Positions 24,757 through 33,539 of a DNA stretch of 64,000 nt are shown one piece after another (within the stretch, counting starts at the first letter, position 1; the number at the start of each line of letters is the position of its first letter). Origin of the DNA: an uncultured Blautia sp. (GTDB lineage Bacteria > Bacillota > Clostridia > Lachnospirales > Lachnospiraceae); NCBI RefSeq assembly GCF_937880195.1, contig NZ_CALFLA010000042.1:62001-126000 (forward strand). The letters run 5' to 3'. Under the pieces are notes generated by a model. It did not search any database and was not told the DNA's origin. It saw only the letters and a program-made list of their open reading frames with translations. A program made the translations under genes and the position numbers.

Positions 24757-26288
24757 AAAAAGAAGTTCTCCGTCTTCAGGACGTTACCTATAAAAAAGAA
24801 AATACGATCATTTTTCGCAATATGACATTTAGTGTGATGGAGGGAGAGATTATGGGGATCACTCCCCTTAATTCCTATGGAATGGATGAGCTTCTGGATG
24901 TGATCGTCAATAATCTGCCCCTTTATTATGGTTATGTCTATTATCAGGAAAGGTGCGTAAATTCCTGGAAGGAAGAAAAACATATAAGGAACAGAATCTG
25001 CCTGATCGACAGTGAAACTTCTCTGGTAAACGGTTTAAATGTGATCACAAATATATTTACACTGCGGGCAGGATTTGGAAAGGAAATTCTGAATGAAACC
25101 ATGCTGGCTCGCCAGCTTGCTCCCTTTCTTGAGGAAATTCATATTTCCATAGATCCTTTTCTGCCTGTAGAAAAGCTTTCTGCCTATAATCGTGTGATCG
25201 TAGAACTTTTAAGGGCTGTTGTGGCAGGATATCATCTGATTATTTTTAGAGAGATCAGTACGGTGATCAGTGAGGCCGAGCTGGAAAAGCTTTTTGAGAT
25301 CATGAGATATTATATAGGAAAGGGATTTACCTTTTTATATGTATCTTATCATTTCGAGGAAGTACAGCAGGGATGCAGCAGAGCCATACTGATGTCGGAA
25401 GGGAGCATTAATCTTATTCTGGATCAGCAACAGATTCAAAAGGGGATCAGCAAAAATCTTTATATAGATTTTTATAATCATGTAAGGCAGAGGATGCGGC
25501 ACAGGGCCCGCGGCCTGGATAACTGCAGCGACGGCCGCAGAAAAGAAGTTCTGTATGTAAAGGATATTACAAGAAAGCAGCTCCGGCATTTTCAATTCAG
25601 TGTTTATGAAGGAGAGTGTCTGGTGATCCAGAGCCTGGATACAAAAATGTACAGGGAGCTTAGGGGAATCCTGGAGGAGGAAAACGGCCTGAGGGATGCG
25701 GAGATGTTTGTGGATGGCAGAAGGATTTGCGACTATCGTTCCAGAAGCATGGCTTTTTTAAAGGAAGAGTCCTCTCATACCATGCTGTTTGAAGATCTGA
25801 CAGTGTGCGACAATCTCTGTCTGGGACTGGATGGGAAGATTCCTTTTGTCTGGATGAAGAAAAAAATCCAGAAATCTGTCAGGGAAGAGTATTACCGTCT
25901 GTTTGGAGAGGACATTTTTGACTGTTATGTTAATGAATTGACTGACGAACAAAAAACAAGAGTGGTTTATATGAGGATCCTTTTACAGAAACCCCGGGTT
26001 GTTTTTATGGTACAGCCCTTTAAACATGGAGGTACGCCTCATCGTTTGCAGGTATGGGAGCTGCAGACAATGCTTTTGGCAAAAGGGATTTCTATTGTGA
26101 TCCTGGCTATGAATATGTCGGATTCGCTGACCATTGCAGACAGGGTGATCCGTATAAGCCGGACGGAGGATCAGATCATTACAAAGGAATTTGGATATAA
26201 GCAGTTTTCGGAGCTGCCCACATCATTGCCATGGGTAGGCTTTTTTGACGAAATAGAAAGCAAAAAGGAGAAGATAGAATGGATGTAA
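24753..26288 (+). CDS. Catalytically dead double-ABC protein (pseudo-RbsA)
   Basis: The 511-residue protein keeps the length and two-cassette layout of an RbsA-type ATPase but has lost the ATPase motifs in both halves. Cassette 1: the phosphate loop is replaced by GITPLNSYGMDEL (35-47), the signature reads LSAYNRV (near 142), and Walker B reads LIIFREIST with Arg in place of Asp (near 163). Cassette 2 (from about 265): no Walker A, ELTDEQKTR for the signature, and VVFMVQPFKHGG for Walker B (near 416). Flanking framework is kept (FSVMEGEIMG, FLYVSYHFEEVQQGC, ADRVIRISR). The frame is intact and overlaps both neighbours by a few bases, so it is a real gene, not a decaying one. A likely role is as a non-hydrolytic adaptor linking importer and kinase. 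That function is inferred, not known. Confidence 0.85.
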   Translation: MKKEVLRLQDVTYKKENTIIFRNMTFSVMEGEIMGITPLNSYGMDELLDVIVNNLPLYYGYVYYQERCVNSWKEEKHIRNRICLIDSETSLVNGLNVITNIFTLRAGFGKEILNETMLARQLAPFLEEIHISIDPFLPVEKLSAYNRVIVELLRAVVAGYHLIIFREISTVISEAELEKLFEIMRYYIGKGFTFLYVSYHFEEVQQGCSRAILMSEGSINLILDQQQIQKGISKNLYIDFYNHVRQRMRHRARGLDNCSDGRRKEVLYVKDITRKQLRHFQFSVYEGECLVIQSLDTKMYRELRGILEEENGLRDAEMFVDGRRICDYRSRSMAFLKEESSHTMLFEDLTVCDNLCLGLDGKIPFVWMKKKIQKSVREEYYRLFGEDIFDCYVNELTDEQKTRVVYMRILLQKPRVVFMVQPFKHGGTPHRLQVWELQTMLLAKGISIVILAMNMSDSLTIADRVIRISRTEDQIITKEFGYKQFSELPTSLPWVGFFDEIESKKEKIEWM

Positions 26289-27271
26289 TTGCAGGAATTG
26301 ATATAGGGGGTACGAAATGCGCCGTATCTTTTTTGGAGGCTCAGGGGGAAAATCCTGTTTTTCTGTCAAAAGAAAAAGTACCGACGGACGAACCACATCC
26401 AGAAAAAATGGTTCAGTATTTTGTAGAAAAGATCAGTGGGGAACTGGAAGCTCACAAGGACTGGAGTCTTAAGGCTATTGGGATCTCCTGCGGCGGTCCG
26501 CTGGATGAACAAAGAGGGCTGATCCTTTGTCCTCCGAACCTTCCTCATTGGGATCATACAGATCTTTTTACGCCCTTAAAAGAAAGATTCGGGGAAGTTC
26601 CTGTTATGCTTCAGAACGACGCCAATGCCTGCGCTCTGGCAGAATGGCAGCTTGGAGCAGGAAAAGGATGCAGAAATATGATTTTTCTCACCTTTGGAAC
26701 AGGGCTTGGAGCAGGACTGATCTTGAATGGGGAACTGTACAGCGGAACAAACGGAATGGCAGGGGAAGCAGGACATATCCGTCTTTCCAAGGAAGGTCCG
26801 GTAGGATATGGAAAAGAGGGATCTTTTGAAGGATTCTGCAGCGGAGGCGGAATTGCCCAGCTTGGAAAAAGAGCGGCAGAAAAAGCCCTTCAGGAAGGAA
26901 AACAGCCTCTTTTCTGCAAAAATAAAGAAGAACTTGAAGATATCAGCGCCCGCACTATTGCAGAGGCGGCAGAAAAGGGAGATCCTCTTGCATTGGAGAT
27001 TTTTGAAACAGTGGCAGAAAGGCTGGGAGAAGGCCTTTCTATCCTGATCGATCTTCTGAACCCGGAAAGGATTGTGATCGGAAGCATTTATCTCAGACAG
27101 GAAAAACTGTTAAAGCCATTAATGGAAAAAGTGATCCATAAAGAAGCGTTGGGGCAGTCTGTATCTGTAGTGCAGGTGCTTCCGGCAGGGCTTGGAGAAA
27201 AGCTTGGGGATTATGCGGCAGTTTCTGTAGGTCTTCGGGCATATCAAAATACCTATGGAGGGAAAAAATGA
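26279..27271 (+). CDS. ROK-family sugar kinase
   Basis: A cytoplasmic sugar kinase of 330 residues. The phosphate loop is AGIDIGGTKCAV (residues 4-15), the catalytic Asp lies in LQNDANACALAEW, and the second phosphate loop is TFGTGLGAGLILNG. The usual ROK zinc signature (CxCGxxGCxE) is absent; the region instead reads YGKEGSFEGFCSGGG, as in a recognisable zinc-free subgroup. It overlaps the preceding gene by ten bases and the next by four, so it is clearly part of the operon. It probably phosphorylates the sugar or its isomerised product. Confidence 0.93.
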   Translation: MDVIAGIDIGGTKCAVSFLEAQGENPVFLSKEKVPTDEPHPEKMVQYFVEKISGELEAHKDWSLKAIGISCGGPLDEQRGLILCPPNLPHWDHTDLFTPLKERFGEVPVMLQNDANACALAEWQLGAGKGCRNMIFLTFGTGLGAGLILNGELYSGTNGMAGEAGHIRLSKEGPVGYGKEGSFEGFCSGGGIAQLGKRAAEKALQEGKQPLFCKNKEELEDISARTIAEAAEKGDPLALEIFETVAERLGEGLSILIDLLNPERIVIGSIYLRQEKLLKPLMEKVIHKEALGQSVSVVQVLPAGLGEKLGDYAAVSVGLRAYQNTYGGKK

Positions 27272-27876
27272 ACGAATTAGAAAGAGTATTAGAAAGATAT
27301 CCAGATCTTAAGGACTGTAGAGAGGATATTCAGGATGCTTATGAAAAGCTGAAAGAAACTTATGAAAAAGATGGAAAGCTTCTGGTATGCGGCAATGGAG
27401 GAAGCGCAGCAGACAGCGAGCACATCGTGGGAGAGCTGATGAAGGGATTCAAAAAACAGCGTCCTCTTCCGGCATCAGAAAAAGAAAAGCTGGGAGATCT
27501 GGCAGAATATCTGCAGCAGGCTCTTCCGGCCATTGCCCTTACGGGACATTCTGCTCTTTCTACTGCATTTATGAACGATGTGGCGCCGGGAATGGTGTTT
27601 GCCCAGCAGGTATATGGATATGGAAGGGAAGGAGACTGTCTGATCGCCATTACCACATCTGGAAATTCCAAAAACGTTTTAAATGCAGTTAAAGTGGCAA
27701 AGGCAAAAAATATGAAGGTGATCGGTCTTACCGGACCAGCAGGGGGAGAGCTTAAAGAACTGGCAGATACCTGTATCTGTGTTCCGGGAAGCTGTACGGC
27801 AGACATTCAGGAACGCCACCTTCCAGTGTATCACGGACTCTGCGCTATGCTGGAAGACGCTTTTTTTGAGGAATAA
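27268..27876 (+). CDS. SIS-domain sugar-phosphate isomerase, GmhA-like
   Basis: A phosphosugar isomerase-fold protein of 202 residues, most like phosphoheptose isomerase (GmhA), which interconverts sedoheptulose 7-phosphate and heptose 7-phosphate. Motifs are LLVCGNGGSAADSEHIVGEL, an insertion with LALPAIALTGHS-type residues, IAITTSGNSKNVL and QERHLPVYHGLCAMLE, where the family keeps active-site Glu/His. It shares ATGA with the kinase gene, so kinase and isomerase are coupled. No other LPS-heptose gene is nearby and this is a Gram-positive, which makes a catabolic role more likely than cell-surface heptose synthesis. Confidence 0.88.
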   Translation: MNELERVLERYPDLKDCREDIQDAYEKLKETYEKDGKLLVCGNGGSAADSEHIVGELMKGFKKQRPLPASEKEKLGDLAEYLQQALPAIALTGHSALSTAFMNDVAPGMVFAQQVYGYGREGDCLIAITTSGNSKNVLNAVKVAKAKNMKVIGLTGPAGGELKELADTCICVPGSCTADIQERHLPVYHGLCAMLEDAFFEE

Positions 27877-27894
27877 TGCTGTAAAAATATACAA

Positions 27895-27933
27895 AAGGAA
27901 AAGCCGTCTGCTTTTGGCTGACGGCTTTTCCTT
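27895..27933 (+). terminator. Terminator of the sugar operon
   Basis: aaggaaaagccgtc (27895-27908) and gacggcttttcctt (27920-27933) form a 14-bp stem, followed by aactttttg. Confidence 0.88.
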
Positions 27934-28086
27934 AACTTTTTGAGGGGGGGGGGAGATAGAGAGTGGTTATTCATCTATCCAAAACCTATTATATCGGAGA
28001 AATGTGTGCAAAGTGTGTACTCTTTCTAAAAGAAAATGAAAAAATCTAAACAAACATTAAAAAATCAGGTATTATTCTTTCAACTC

Positions 28087-28115
28087 TTGTATATTTCTTT
28101 TAACCATGTTAGAGT
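28087..28115 (+). promoter_or_regulatory. Candidate promoter of the surface protein gene
   Basis: TTGTAT (28087-28092), 17-bp spacer, TAGAGT (28110-28115). It would give a leader of about 190 bases. Confidence 0.45.
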
Positions 28116-28137
28116 AAAAATATAGTTATTATCCAGA

Positions 28138-28237
28138 CCCGTATTCTGCGGGAACAGCAGGAAGCACATTCTGATCAGACTTCCGGCTGCGTTTCAAAAA
28201 GGCCGATTCGGCATAGATTCCACTTTTGTTTTTGAAA
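28138..28237 (+). ncRNA. Structured leader RNA upstream of the surface protein gene (class unknown)
   Basis: Consecutive stems: cccg/cggg near 28138-28152; cagc-ggaag with cttcc-gctg (28155-28189); and a 9-bp perfect stem tttcaaaaa (28192-28200) with tttttgaaa (28229-28237) enclosing gccga/tcggc (28202-28212). It fits no riboswitch consensus I can recall, including GEMM. Confidence 0.35.
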
Positions 28238-28309
28238 AAAAGAGGCAGATTATGTAAGCTGCAGGCAAAGTCTGTCTGTGAACCATTCTGTGGCAGAAAG
28301 TGAGAAAAC

Positions 28310-29659
28310 ATGAAAAAAAGAATATGGAAAAGAATCAAAAAAGCAGGAACGGCAGCCCTTGCGGCGGCAATTATGCTGGGAAACTCCGCCCTGTATCAGG
28401 GCAATGCAGAAGAACAGGCAGAGATCCTTTTTGAATCAGATGCAAAGGGAGAATACTGTGAGCAGGAAAGGGTTCCTCTGGAAGGAGACGGAGAAAAAGA
28501 AAGCATTTTCACGGAAGAAGAAATAAGAGAAGAGGAAACGGAGGATATATTGGCCGGAGAAGCTGATTCCTGGAAGGATGAAAATTTACTGGAAAAAGAG
28601 AAAAACCAAGAAACGGATATTTTTACAGCTGAGGAGGAAAATAAGGAAGAAGATCCCGGCCATGGAGAAATGGAGACAGAGGAGGATTTTGAGGAAGAGG
28701 AAGTACCAGGAGAAGAGAATCCTTCTGAAACAGAGGCGGACAAGGAAAAGACTGCAGAATTTATCCTGAAGGTCAGACCGGAGACGGAAACAGCCAGAGC
28801 AGGATCCCGGATTCTCTATAGGGTGACAGTGGAAAATACAGGAGAAATCCCTTTAGAAAATCTTAAATTTCAGGAAGATATTGGAGGCGAGGAATTATCC
28901 GGTCAGTGGGAAACTGTAAACGGAGAACCCCTGGTAGAAGAAAGGGGCATTTTATTGGAACAGGGGCAAGAAAAGTGTTTTTACCTGTATATTTCTCTGC
29001 CGGAAAGCTGGGAAAAGCCAGTGGATCTGCATCTGACGGCCTCTGCCCGGTATTATTCTCTGGAAGGGTGGAAAGAACTGACAGATAGGGCTGATCTTAC
29101 CACGAAGGTTCTTCCGCTAAAGGCAGAGTTTGAAGTGACAAAAACCGCTGACCGAAGTATTGCGGCGGCTGGAGATCAGATATTTTTCCAGATCTGTATA
29201 CGAAATACAGGAGAAAGGACTCTTCATTCTGTTTTAACAACAGAAAAATTCCAGATGGAGGGTATGACGGCAAGATTTCTGGAAAAAGAAGGCGTTACTT
29301 TAAATAGAGACAGAACTAAGGCTCTGATCAAAAAAATTGATCCGGGATATTCCTTTAGTCTCCAGGCAGCAGTGACAGTTACAGAGGATGTCGGTGACAG
29401 TGAACTGATAAACGAGGTGGAAGTGACAACTGAGGAAACAGGCAAAAGAGCTGTTTCTGCCAGAGAAAAGATACAGATTTACGGAAAACAGGAGGAAGAA
29501 AATATAGAAATCTCAGAAGAGGAAAATGCAGAAGCAGCCGCAGAACCTATTTCCTCCAACCCCAAAACAGGAGACGGGTCACAAGGAGAAATCTGGGTGG
29601 GAATCTGTCTGTCTTCACTGGCGGCGGCAGGCCTTCTTCTTAGAAAAACCAGACGTTGA
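28310..29659 (+). CDS. Sortase-anchored surface protein with DUF11-like domains
   Basis: A cell-surface protein of 449 residues. The N-terminal signal region (MKKRIWKRIKKAGTAALAAA) is followed by a very acidic Glu-rich stretch (about 35-150). Two tandem beta-sandwich repeats come next, each containing the DUF11-like pattern ENTGEIPLENLKF or RNTGERTLHSV. The C-terminus is a cell-wall sorting signal: NPKTGD, a hydrophobic segment (IWVGICLSSLAAAGLLL) and RKTRR. The NPKTG motif is a variant of LPXTG common in this bacterial group. The protein is likely anchored by sortase. No function beyond adhesion or structure can be proposed. Confidence 0.85.
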   Translation: MKKRIWKRIKKAGTAALAAAIMLGNSALYQGNAEEQAEILFESDAKGEYCEQERVPLEGDGEKESIFTEEEIREEETEDILAGEADSWKDENLLEKEKNQETDIFTAEEENKEEDPGHGEMETEEDFEEEEVPGEENPSETEADKEKTAEFILKVRPETETARAGSRILYRVTVENTGEIPLENLKFQEDIGGEELSGQWETVNGEPLVEERGILLEQGQEKCFYLYISLPESWEKPVDLHLTASARYYSLEGWKELTDRADLTTKVLPLKAEFEVTKTADRSIAAAGDQIFFQICIRNTGERTLHSVLTTEKFQMEGMTARFLEKEGVTLNRDRTKALIKKIDPGYSFSLQAAVTVTEDVGDSELINEVEVTTEETGKRAVSAREKIQIYGKQEEENIEISEEENAEAAAEPISSNPKTGDGSQGEIWVGICLSSLAAAGLLLRKTRR

Positions 29660-29684
29660 AAACACCCCCTGTCTGTGCTATTCT
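29656..29684 (+). promoter_or_regulatory. Promoter of the murE operon
   Basis: TTGAAA (29656-29661), 17-bp spacer, TATTCT (29679-29684), about 85 bases before murE. Confidence 0.55.
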
Positions 29685-29699
29685 ATTAAGGAATATATC

Positions 29700-29717
29700 A
29701 TTGCTGTGAACAGTAAC
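29700..29717 (+). repeat. Short fragment of the GCTGTGAACAGTAAC repeat
   Basis: attgctgtgaacagtaac matches the last 17-18 bases of the repeat copy at 52137-52190. It may be a remnant or chance. Confidence 0.4.
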
Positions 29718-29768
29718 TGGATATCTTAAGAAGATGGGTTCTGTCACAGGCTTCTTGGAGGAAGAAAA

Positions 29769-31244
29769 ATGAAACTATCAGCATTATTGGAACGTTTAGA
29801 ATACACCTGCTGTCAGGGAAGTACAGAGCAGGAAGTAAGCGCCGTTGTGTATGATTCCCGCAAGGTGACAGAGGATTCTCTTTTTGTCTGCATCCGCGGA
29901 GCTGTTGTGGACGGCCATAAGTTTATCCCGGATGTGATCGCAAAAGGCGCAAAGACCCTGATCGTGGAAGAAGAGGTGCAGGCTCCTGAGGATGTAACAG
30001 TGATCCTTGTAAAAGATACCCGTTATGCCATGGCGTTTATTTCCGCCGCTTATTTCGGATACCCGGCAGAAAAGCTGAAAACCATCGGTATTACAGGAAC
30101 CAAGGGTAAGACCACAACTACCTACATGGTAAAATCTATTTTGGAAAACGCCGGATATAAGGTGGGACTGATCGGAACCATCGAGGCTGTTATCGGAGAT
30201 GAGGTAATCCCGGCTGCCAACACGACGCCGGAATCCTATGTGGTACAGGAATATTTCCGCAGAATGGTGGACGCAGGCTGCGACTGTGTGGTTATGGAAG
30301 TGTCCTCCCAGGGACTGATGCTTCACAGAACACAGGGATTTGTGTTTGACTACGGTATTTTTACCAATATTGAACCGGATCACATCGGACCTAATGAACA
30401 CAGGGATTTTGACCATTATCTTTCCTGTAAATCCATGCTGCTCAGGCAGTGCCGCGTAGGAATTGTAAATAGGGATGACCAGCATTTTGACAGGATCATA
30501 GAAGGACATACCTGTCAGCTGGAAACATATGGATTTTCTTCCGAGGCAGATCTTCGGGCAGAGGACGCTCATATGGTAGGCGGAAAGGGATATCTTGGAA
30601 TCTCCTATCAGCTTAAGGGGCTTATGGAGTTTCCGGTGGAAATCGACATTCCGGGTAAATTCAGTATTTACAATTCTCTTACTGCCATTGCTATCTGCCG
30701 TCACTTTAAGGTTTCCAGAGAAAATATCATTAAGGCTTTAAAGGTGGCGAAGGTCAAGGGACGAATTGAGACGATCAAAGTATCAGATGAGTTTACGCTT
30801 ATGATCGATTATGCTCATAATGCAATGGCTCTGGAAAGTCTTCTCACAACCTTAAAGGAATACCATCCCCACAGACTGGTATGTCTGTTTGGCTGCGGAG
30901 GAAACAGAGCAAAATCACGCCGCTATGAAATGGGCGAGGTGTCGGGCCGCCTTGCGGATCTGACAATCATTACCTCTGATAACCCAAGATTTGAGGAACC
31001 CCAGGATATTATTGACGATATTAAAACAGGCATTGCCAGAACAAAGGGCAAATATGTGGAAATCTGTGATCGTAAAGAAGCTATTGCCTATGCCATTCAT
31101 CATGGAGAGCCGGGAGACATTATTGTGCTTGCCGGCAAGGGACATGAGGATTACCAGGAAATCCAGGGTAAAAAATATCCTATGGATGAGAGAGTGCTGA
31201 TCGCAGAAATTCTGGAGGAAGATAAAGAAAGAGAGAATGCATGA
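29769..31244 (+). CDS. murE: UDP-MurNAc-tripeptide synthetase (meso-diaminopimelate adding)
   Basis: Adds the third amino acid of the peptidoglycan stem in the cytoplasm. Its 491 residues include the ATP loop GITGTKGKTTTTYM (near 110), FTNIEPDHIGPNEH, YAHNAMALESLL and FGCGGNRAKSRR. The DNPR motif (SDNPRFEEP, near residue 404) is the marker of meso-diaminopimelate rather than lysine specificity, in agreement with dapF. GGAGG precedes ATG 29769. It lies outside the main mra/division cluster, as first gene of a long operon, and overlaps priA by four bases. Confidence 0.95.
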   Translation: MKLSALLERLEYTCCQGSTEQEVSAVVYDSRKVTEDSLFVCIRGAVVDGHKFIPDVIAKGAKTLIVEEEVQAPEDVTVILVKDTRYAMAFISAAYFGYPAEKLKTIGITGTKGKTTTTYMVKSILENAGYKVGLIGTIEAVIGDEVIPAANTTPESYVVQEYFRRMVDAGCDCVVMEVSSQGLMLHRTQGFVFDYGIFTNIEPDHIGPNEHRDFDHYLSCKSMLLRQCRVGIVNRDDQHFDRIIEGHTCQLETYGFSSEADLRAEDAHMVGGKGYLGISYQLKGLMEFPVEIDIPGKFSIYNSLTAIAICRHFKVSRENIIKALKVAKVKGRIETIKVSDEFTLMIDYAHNAMALESLLTTLKEYHPHRLVCLFGCGGNRAKSRRYEMGEVSGRLADLTIITSDNPRFEEPQDIIDDIKTGIARTKGKYVEICDRKEAIAYAIHHGEPGDIIVLAGKGHEDYQEIQGKKYPMDERVLIAEILEEDKERENA

Positions 31245-33460
31245 TCTATGCAGATATTATCGTGGATATTTCCCACGAAAAGCTGGATCGGAGCTTCCAG
31301 TATGCTGTGCCTGAAGAAATAGAAGACGAGATCAGGATCGGGATGGTGGCGTCGATTCCCTTTGGAAATGGAAACAGACAGCGGAGAGGTTATGTGATAG
31401 GTCTTTCAAAAACACCAAAAATCTCTCCAGACAGAATAAAACCTCTTATGGGTCTTGTAAGTGGACAGGAAACAACAGAGGCAAGACTGGTATCTCTGGC
31501 TGCCTGGATGCGGGAAAGATATGGATCGACTATGGCTCAGGCCCTTAAAACCGTGATTCCTGTACAGGAAAAGGTCCGTGCCAAAGAGAAGAGGGAAATA
31601 TCTCTGAACATTTCAGCATCTCAAGCTGAGGAACTTGCAGCTTCTCTGGAAAAAAAAAGGTGCAGGGCAAGGGCAAGACTTCTTCGAGCCCTGGCGGAAT
31701 GTAAAAGCCTGGATTATACCCAGGCTTCCTCAGAGCTTAAGGTAACTTCCGCAGTTTTGAAACCTCTTGTGGAGGATGGAATTGTACAGATCCGCCAGGA
31801 ACAGGTATACCGTATGCCTGTAGACGGAGAAAACATACCAAGGCAGGAGCTTTCTGAATTAAGCCCTATGCAGGAGAAAGCCCTGAGAGAAATCGAAAGA
31901 GAATGGCAGAACCCTTGTCCCCGTCCCGTACTGATCCATGGAGTGACAGGAAGCGGAAAGACCCAGGTTTATATGAAACTGATCCAGAAGACAGTAGAAG
32001 AGGGGCGGCAGGCCATTGTTCTGATACCGGAGATCGCCCTTACTTATCAGACAGTCAGGCGATTTTACGGCTGGTTTGGAAATAAGGTTTCTGTTTTGAA
32101 TTCAAGGCTTTCCCAGGGAGAGCGCTATGATCAGTTTTGTCGGGCAAAACAGGGAGAGATCCAGATTATGGTAGGGCCCCGGTCGGCGCTATTTACGCCT
32201 TTTGGAAAGCTGGGGCTGATCATTATCGACGAGGAACATGAACAGACCTACAAAAGTGAAACCAGTCCAAGATATCATGCAAGGGAAGCCGCCATACAGC
32301 GGGCTTCTATGGAGGGAGCCAGAATAGTTCTGGGATCTGCTACTCCGTCTCTGGAGGCATATGCCAAAGCGCAGTCCGGAGAATTTGCGCTGGTGAATAT
32401 GAATGCAAGATTTGAAGAACGTCCTCTTCCCCAGGTATCAATTATTGATATGAGGGAAGAATTAAAAGCAGGGAACCGTTCTGTTTTAAGTAGAAGTTTG
32501 CGGGAGGCCATGGAAAAGCGGCTGAAAAACGGGGAACAGTCCATGCTGTTTTTGAACAGGAGAGGGTATGCAGGCTTTGTTTCCTGCCGTTCCTGCGGAC
32601 TGGTATTAAAATGTCCTCACTGCGACGTGGCTCTGTCAGAGCATAATAATGGTAGGATGATCTGCCATTACTGCGGTTACCAAACGCCTAAGATACAAAG
32701 CTGTCCTTCCTGCGGATCGCCTTATATTGGTGGATTCAAGGCAGGAACCCAGCAGATCGAAAAAGTGCTTATGAGGACGTTTCCAGGCATCCGGGTACTG
32801 CGGATGGATTATGATACCACAAGGACAAAGGGAAGCTACGAGGAGATCCTCTCTTCTTTTGCGGCTCATGAGGCTGACGTTCTTGTGGGAACCCAGATGA
32901 TCGTCAAGGGACATGATTTTCCAGACGTTACTCTGGTAGGAGCGGTTGCGGCAGATCTTTCTCTTAATGCATCCGATTATCGGTGTGCAGAAAGAACCTT
33001 TCAGCTTCTTACCCAGGCAGTAGGAAGAGCGGGACGGGGTCGGAAACCCGGCGAGGCATTTATCCAGACATACCATCCAGAGCATTATAGTATTCAGGCG
33101 GCGGCAGACCAGGATTATTTCCGGTTTTATCAGGAGGAAATGAGTTATCGTACCCTTCTTGATTATCCTCCGGCAGCTCATATGCTTTCGGTTCTTGCCT
33201 CAGGGGAGGACGAGGCCCTTCTGGAAAAGGGAATGGAATTTATCAAAAGGTTTACAGAAAGGATAAGTCCTGGAAAAAGCCTTCATATTATCGGCCCGGC
33301 ATGGGAAGCCGTAGGCAAGGTAAACGATATATACCGTAAGGTACTTTACTTGAAACATACAGAAGAAAAAATCCTTATGGAAATAAAAAACAAAACAGAA
33401 AAATATATAGAGATCAATTCTGGATTTCGGAATTTACATATACAGTTTGATTTTATTTGA
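31241..33460 (+). CDS. priA: Primosomal replication-restart helicase PriA
   Basis: A 3'-to-5' DNA helicase that reloads the replisome at stalled forks, 739 residues. The N-terminal DNA-binding domain starts ADIIVDISHEKLDRSFQYAV. Helicase motifs are HGVTGSGKTQVYM (near 237), IIDEEHEQTYKSE, GSATPSLEA and LTQAVGRAGRGRKPG. The zinc region contains eight Cys in four pairs (CRSCG, CPHCD, CHYCG, CPSCG). It is joined to murE by an ATGA overlap; murE, priA, def and fmt follow in order, a familiar arrangement in Firmicutes. Confidence 0.96.
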   Translation: MIYADIIVDISHEKLDRSFQYAVPEEIEDEIRIGMVASIPFGNGNRQRRGYVIGLSKTPKISPDRIKPLMGLVSGQETTEARLVSLAAWMRERYGSTMAQALKTVIPVQEKVRAKEKREISLNISASQAEELAASLEKKRCRARARLLRALAECKSLDYTQASSELKVTSAVLKPLVEDGIVQIRQEQVYRMPVDGENIPRQELSELSPMQEKALREIEREWQNPCPRPVLIHGVTGSGKTQVYMKLIQKTVEEGRQAIVLIPEIALTYQTVRRFYGWFGNKVSVLNSRLSQGERYDQFCRAKQGEIQIMVGPRSALFTPFGKLGLIIIDEEHEQTYKSETSPRYHAREAAIQRASMEGARIVLGSATPSLEAYAKAQSGEFALVNMNARFEERPLPQVSIIDMREELKAGNRSVLSRSLREAMEKRLKNGEQSMLFLNRRGYAGFVSCRSCGLVLKCPHCDVALSEHNNGRMICHYCGYQTPKIQSCPSCGSPYIGGFKAGTQQIEKVLMRTFPGIRVLRMDYDTTRTKGSYEEILSSFAAHEADVLVGTQMIVKGHDFPDVTLVGAVAADLSLNASDYRCAERTFQLLTQAVGRAGRGRKPGEAFIQTYHPEHYSIQAAADQDYFRFYQEEMSYRTLLDYPPAAHMLSVLASGEDEALLEKGMEFIKRFTERISPGKSLHIIGPAWEAVGKVNDIYRKVLYLKHTEEKILMEIKNKTEKYIEINSGFRNLHIQFDFI

Positions 33461-33539
33461 CAAAAAGCCGTGATCCGGTTCATAACCAGAAGTGCGGCTG
33501 CATAATACAAGAGATAACCATGAGAAAAGGAGAATGATT

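Larger units (their letters stand above)
27877..28309. other. 433-bp gene-free region: terminator, G run, promoter, structured leader
   Basis: Contains the sugar operon terminator, a run of ten G at 27944-27953, an AT-rich stretch with a candidate promoter (28087-28115) and a well-folded leader (28138-28237). No coding sequence was convincing on either strand. Confidence 0.7.

Noticed and set aside
24753-26288. Reading the degenerate double-ABC gene as a pseudogene
   Set aside because: The frame is intact over 511 codons with overlaps to both neighbours and preserved framework segments.
28138-28237. Cyclic-di-GMP (GEMM) riboswitch before the surface protein gene
   Set aside because: Conserved GEMM core bases are not present; only generic stems can be seen.
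29796-30704. Minus-strand open frame opposite murE
   Set aside because: A shadow of the murE codon pattern with no conserved features.
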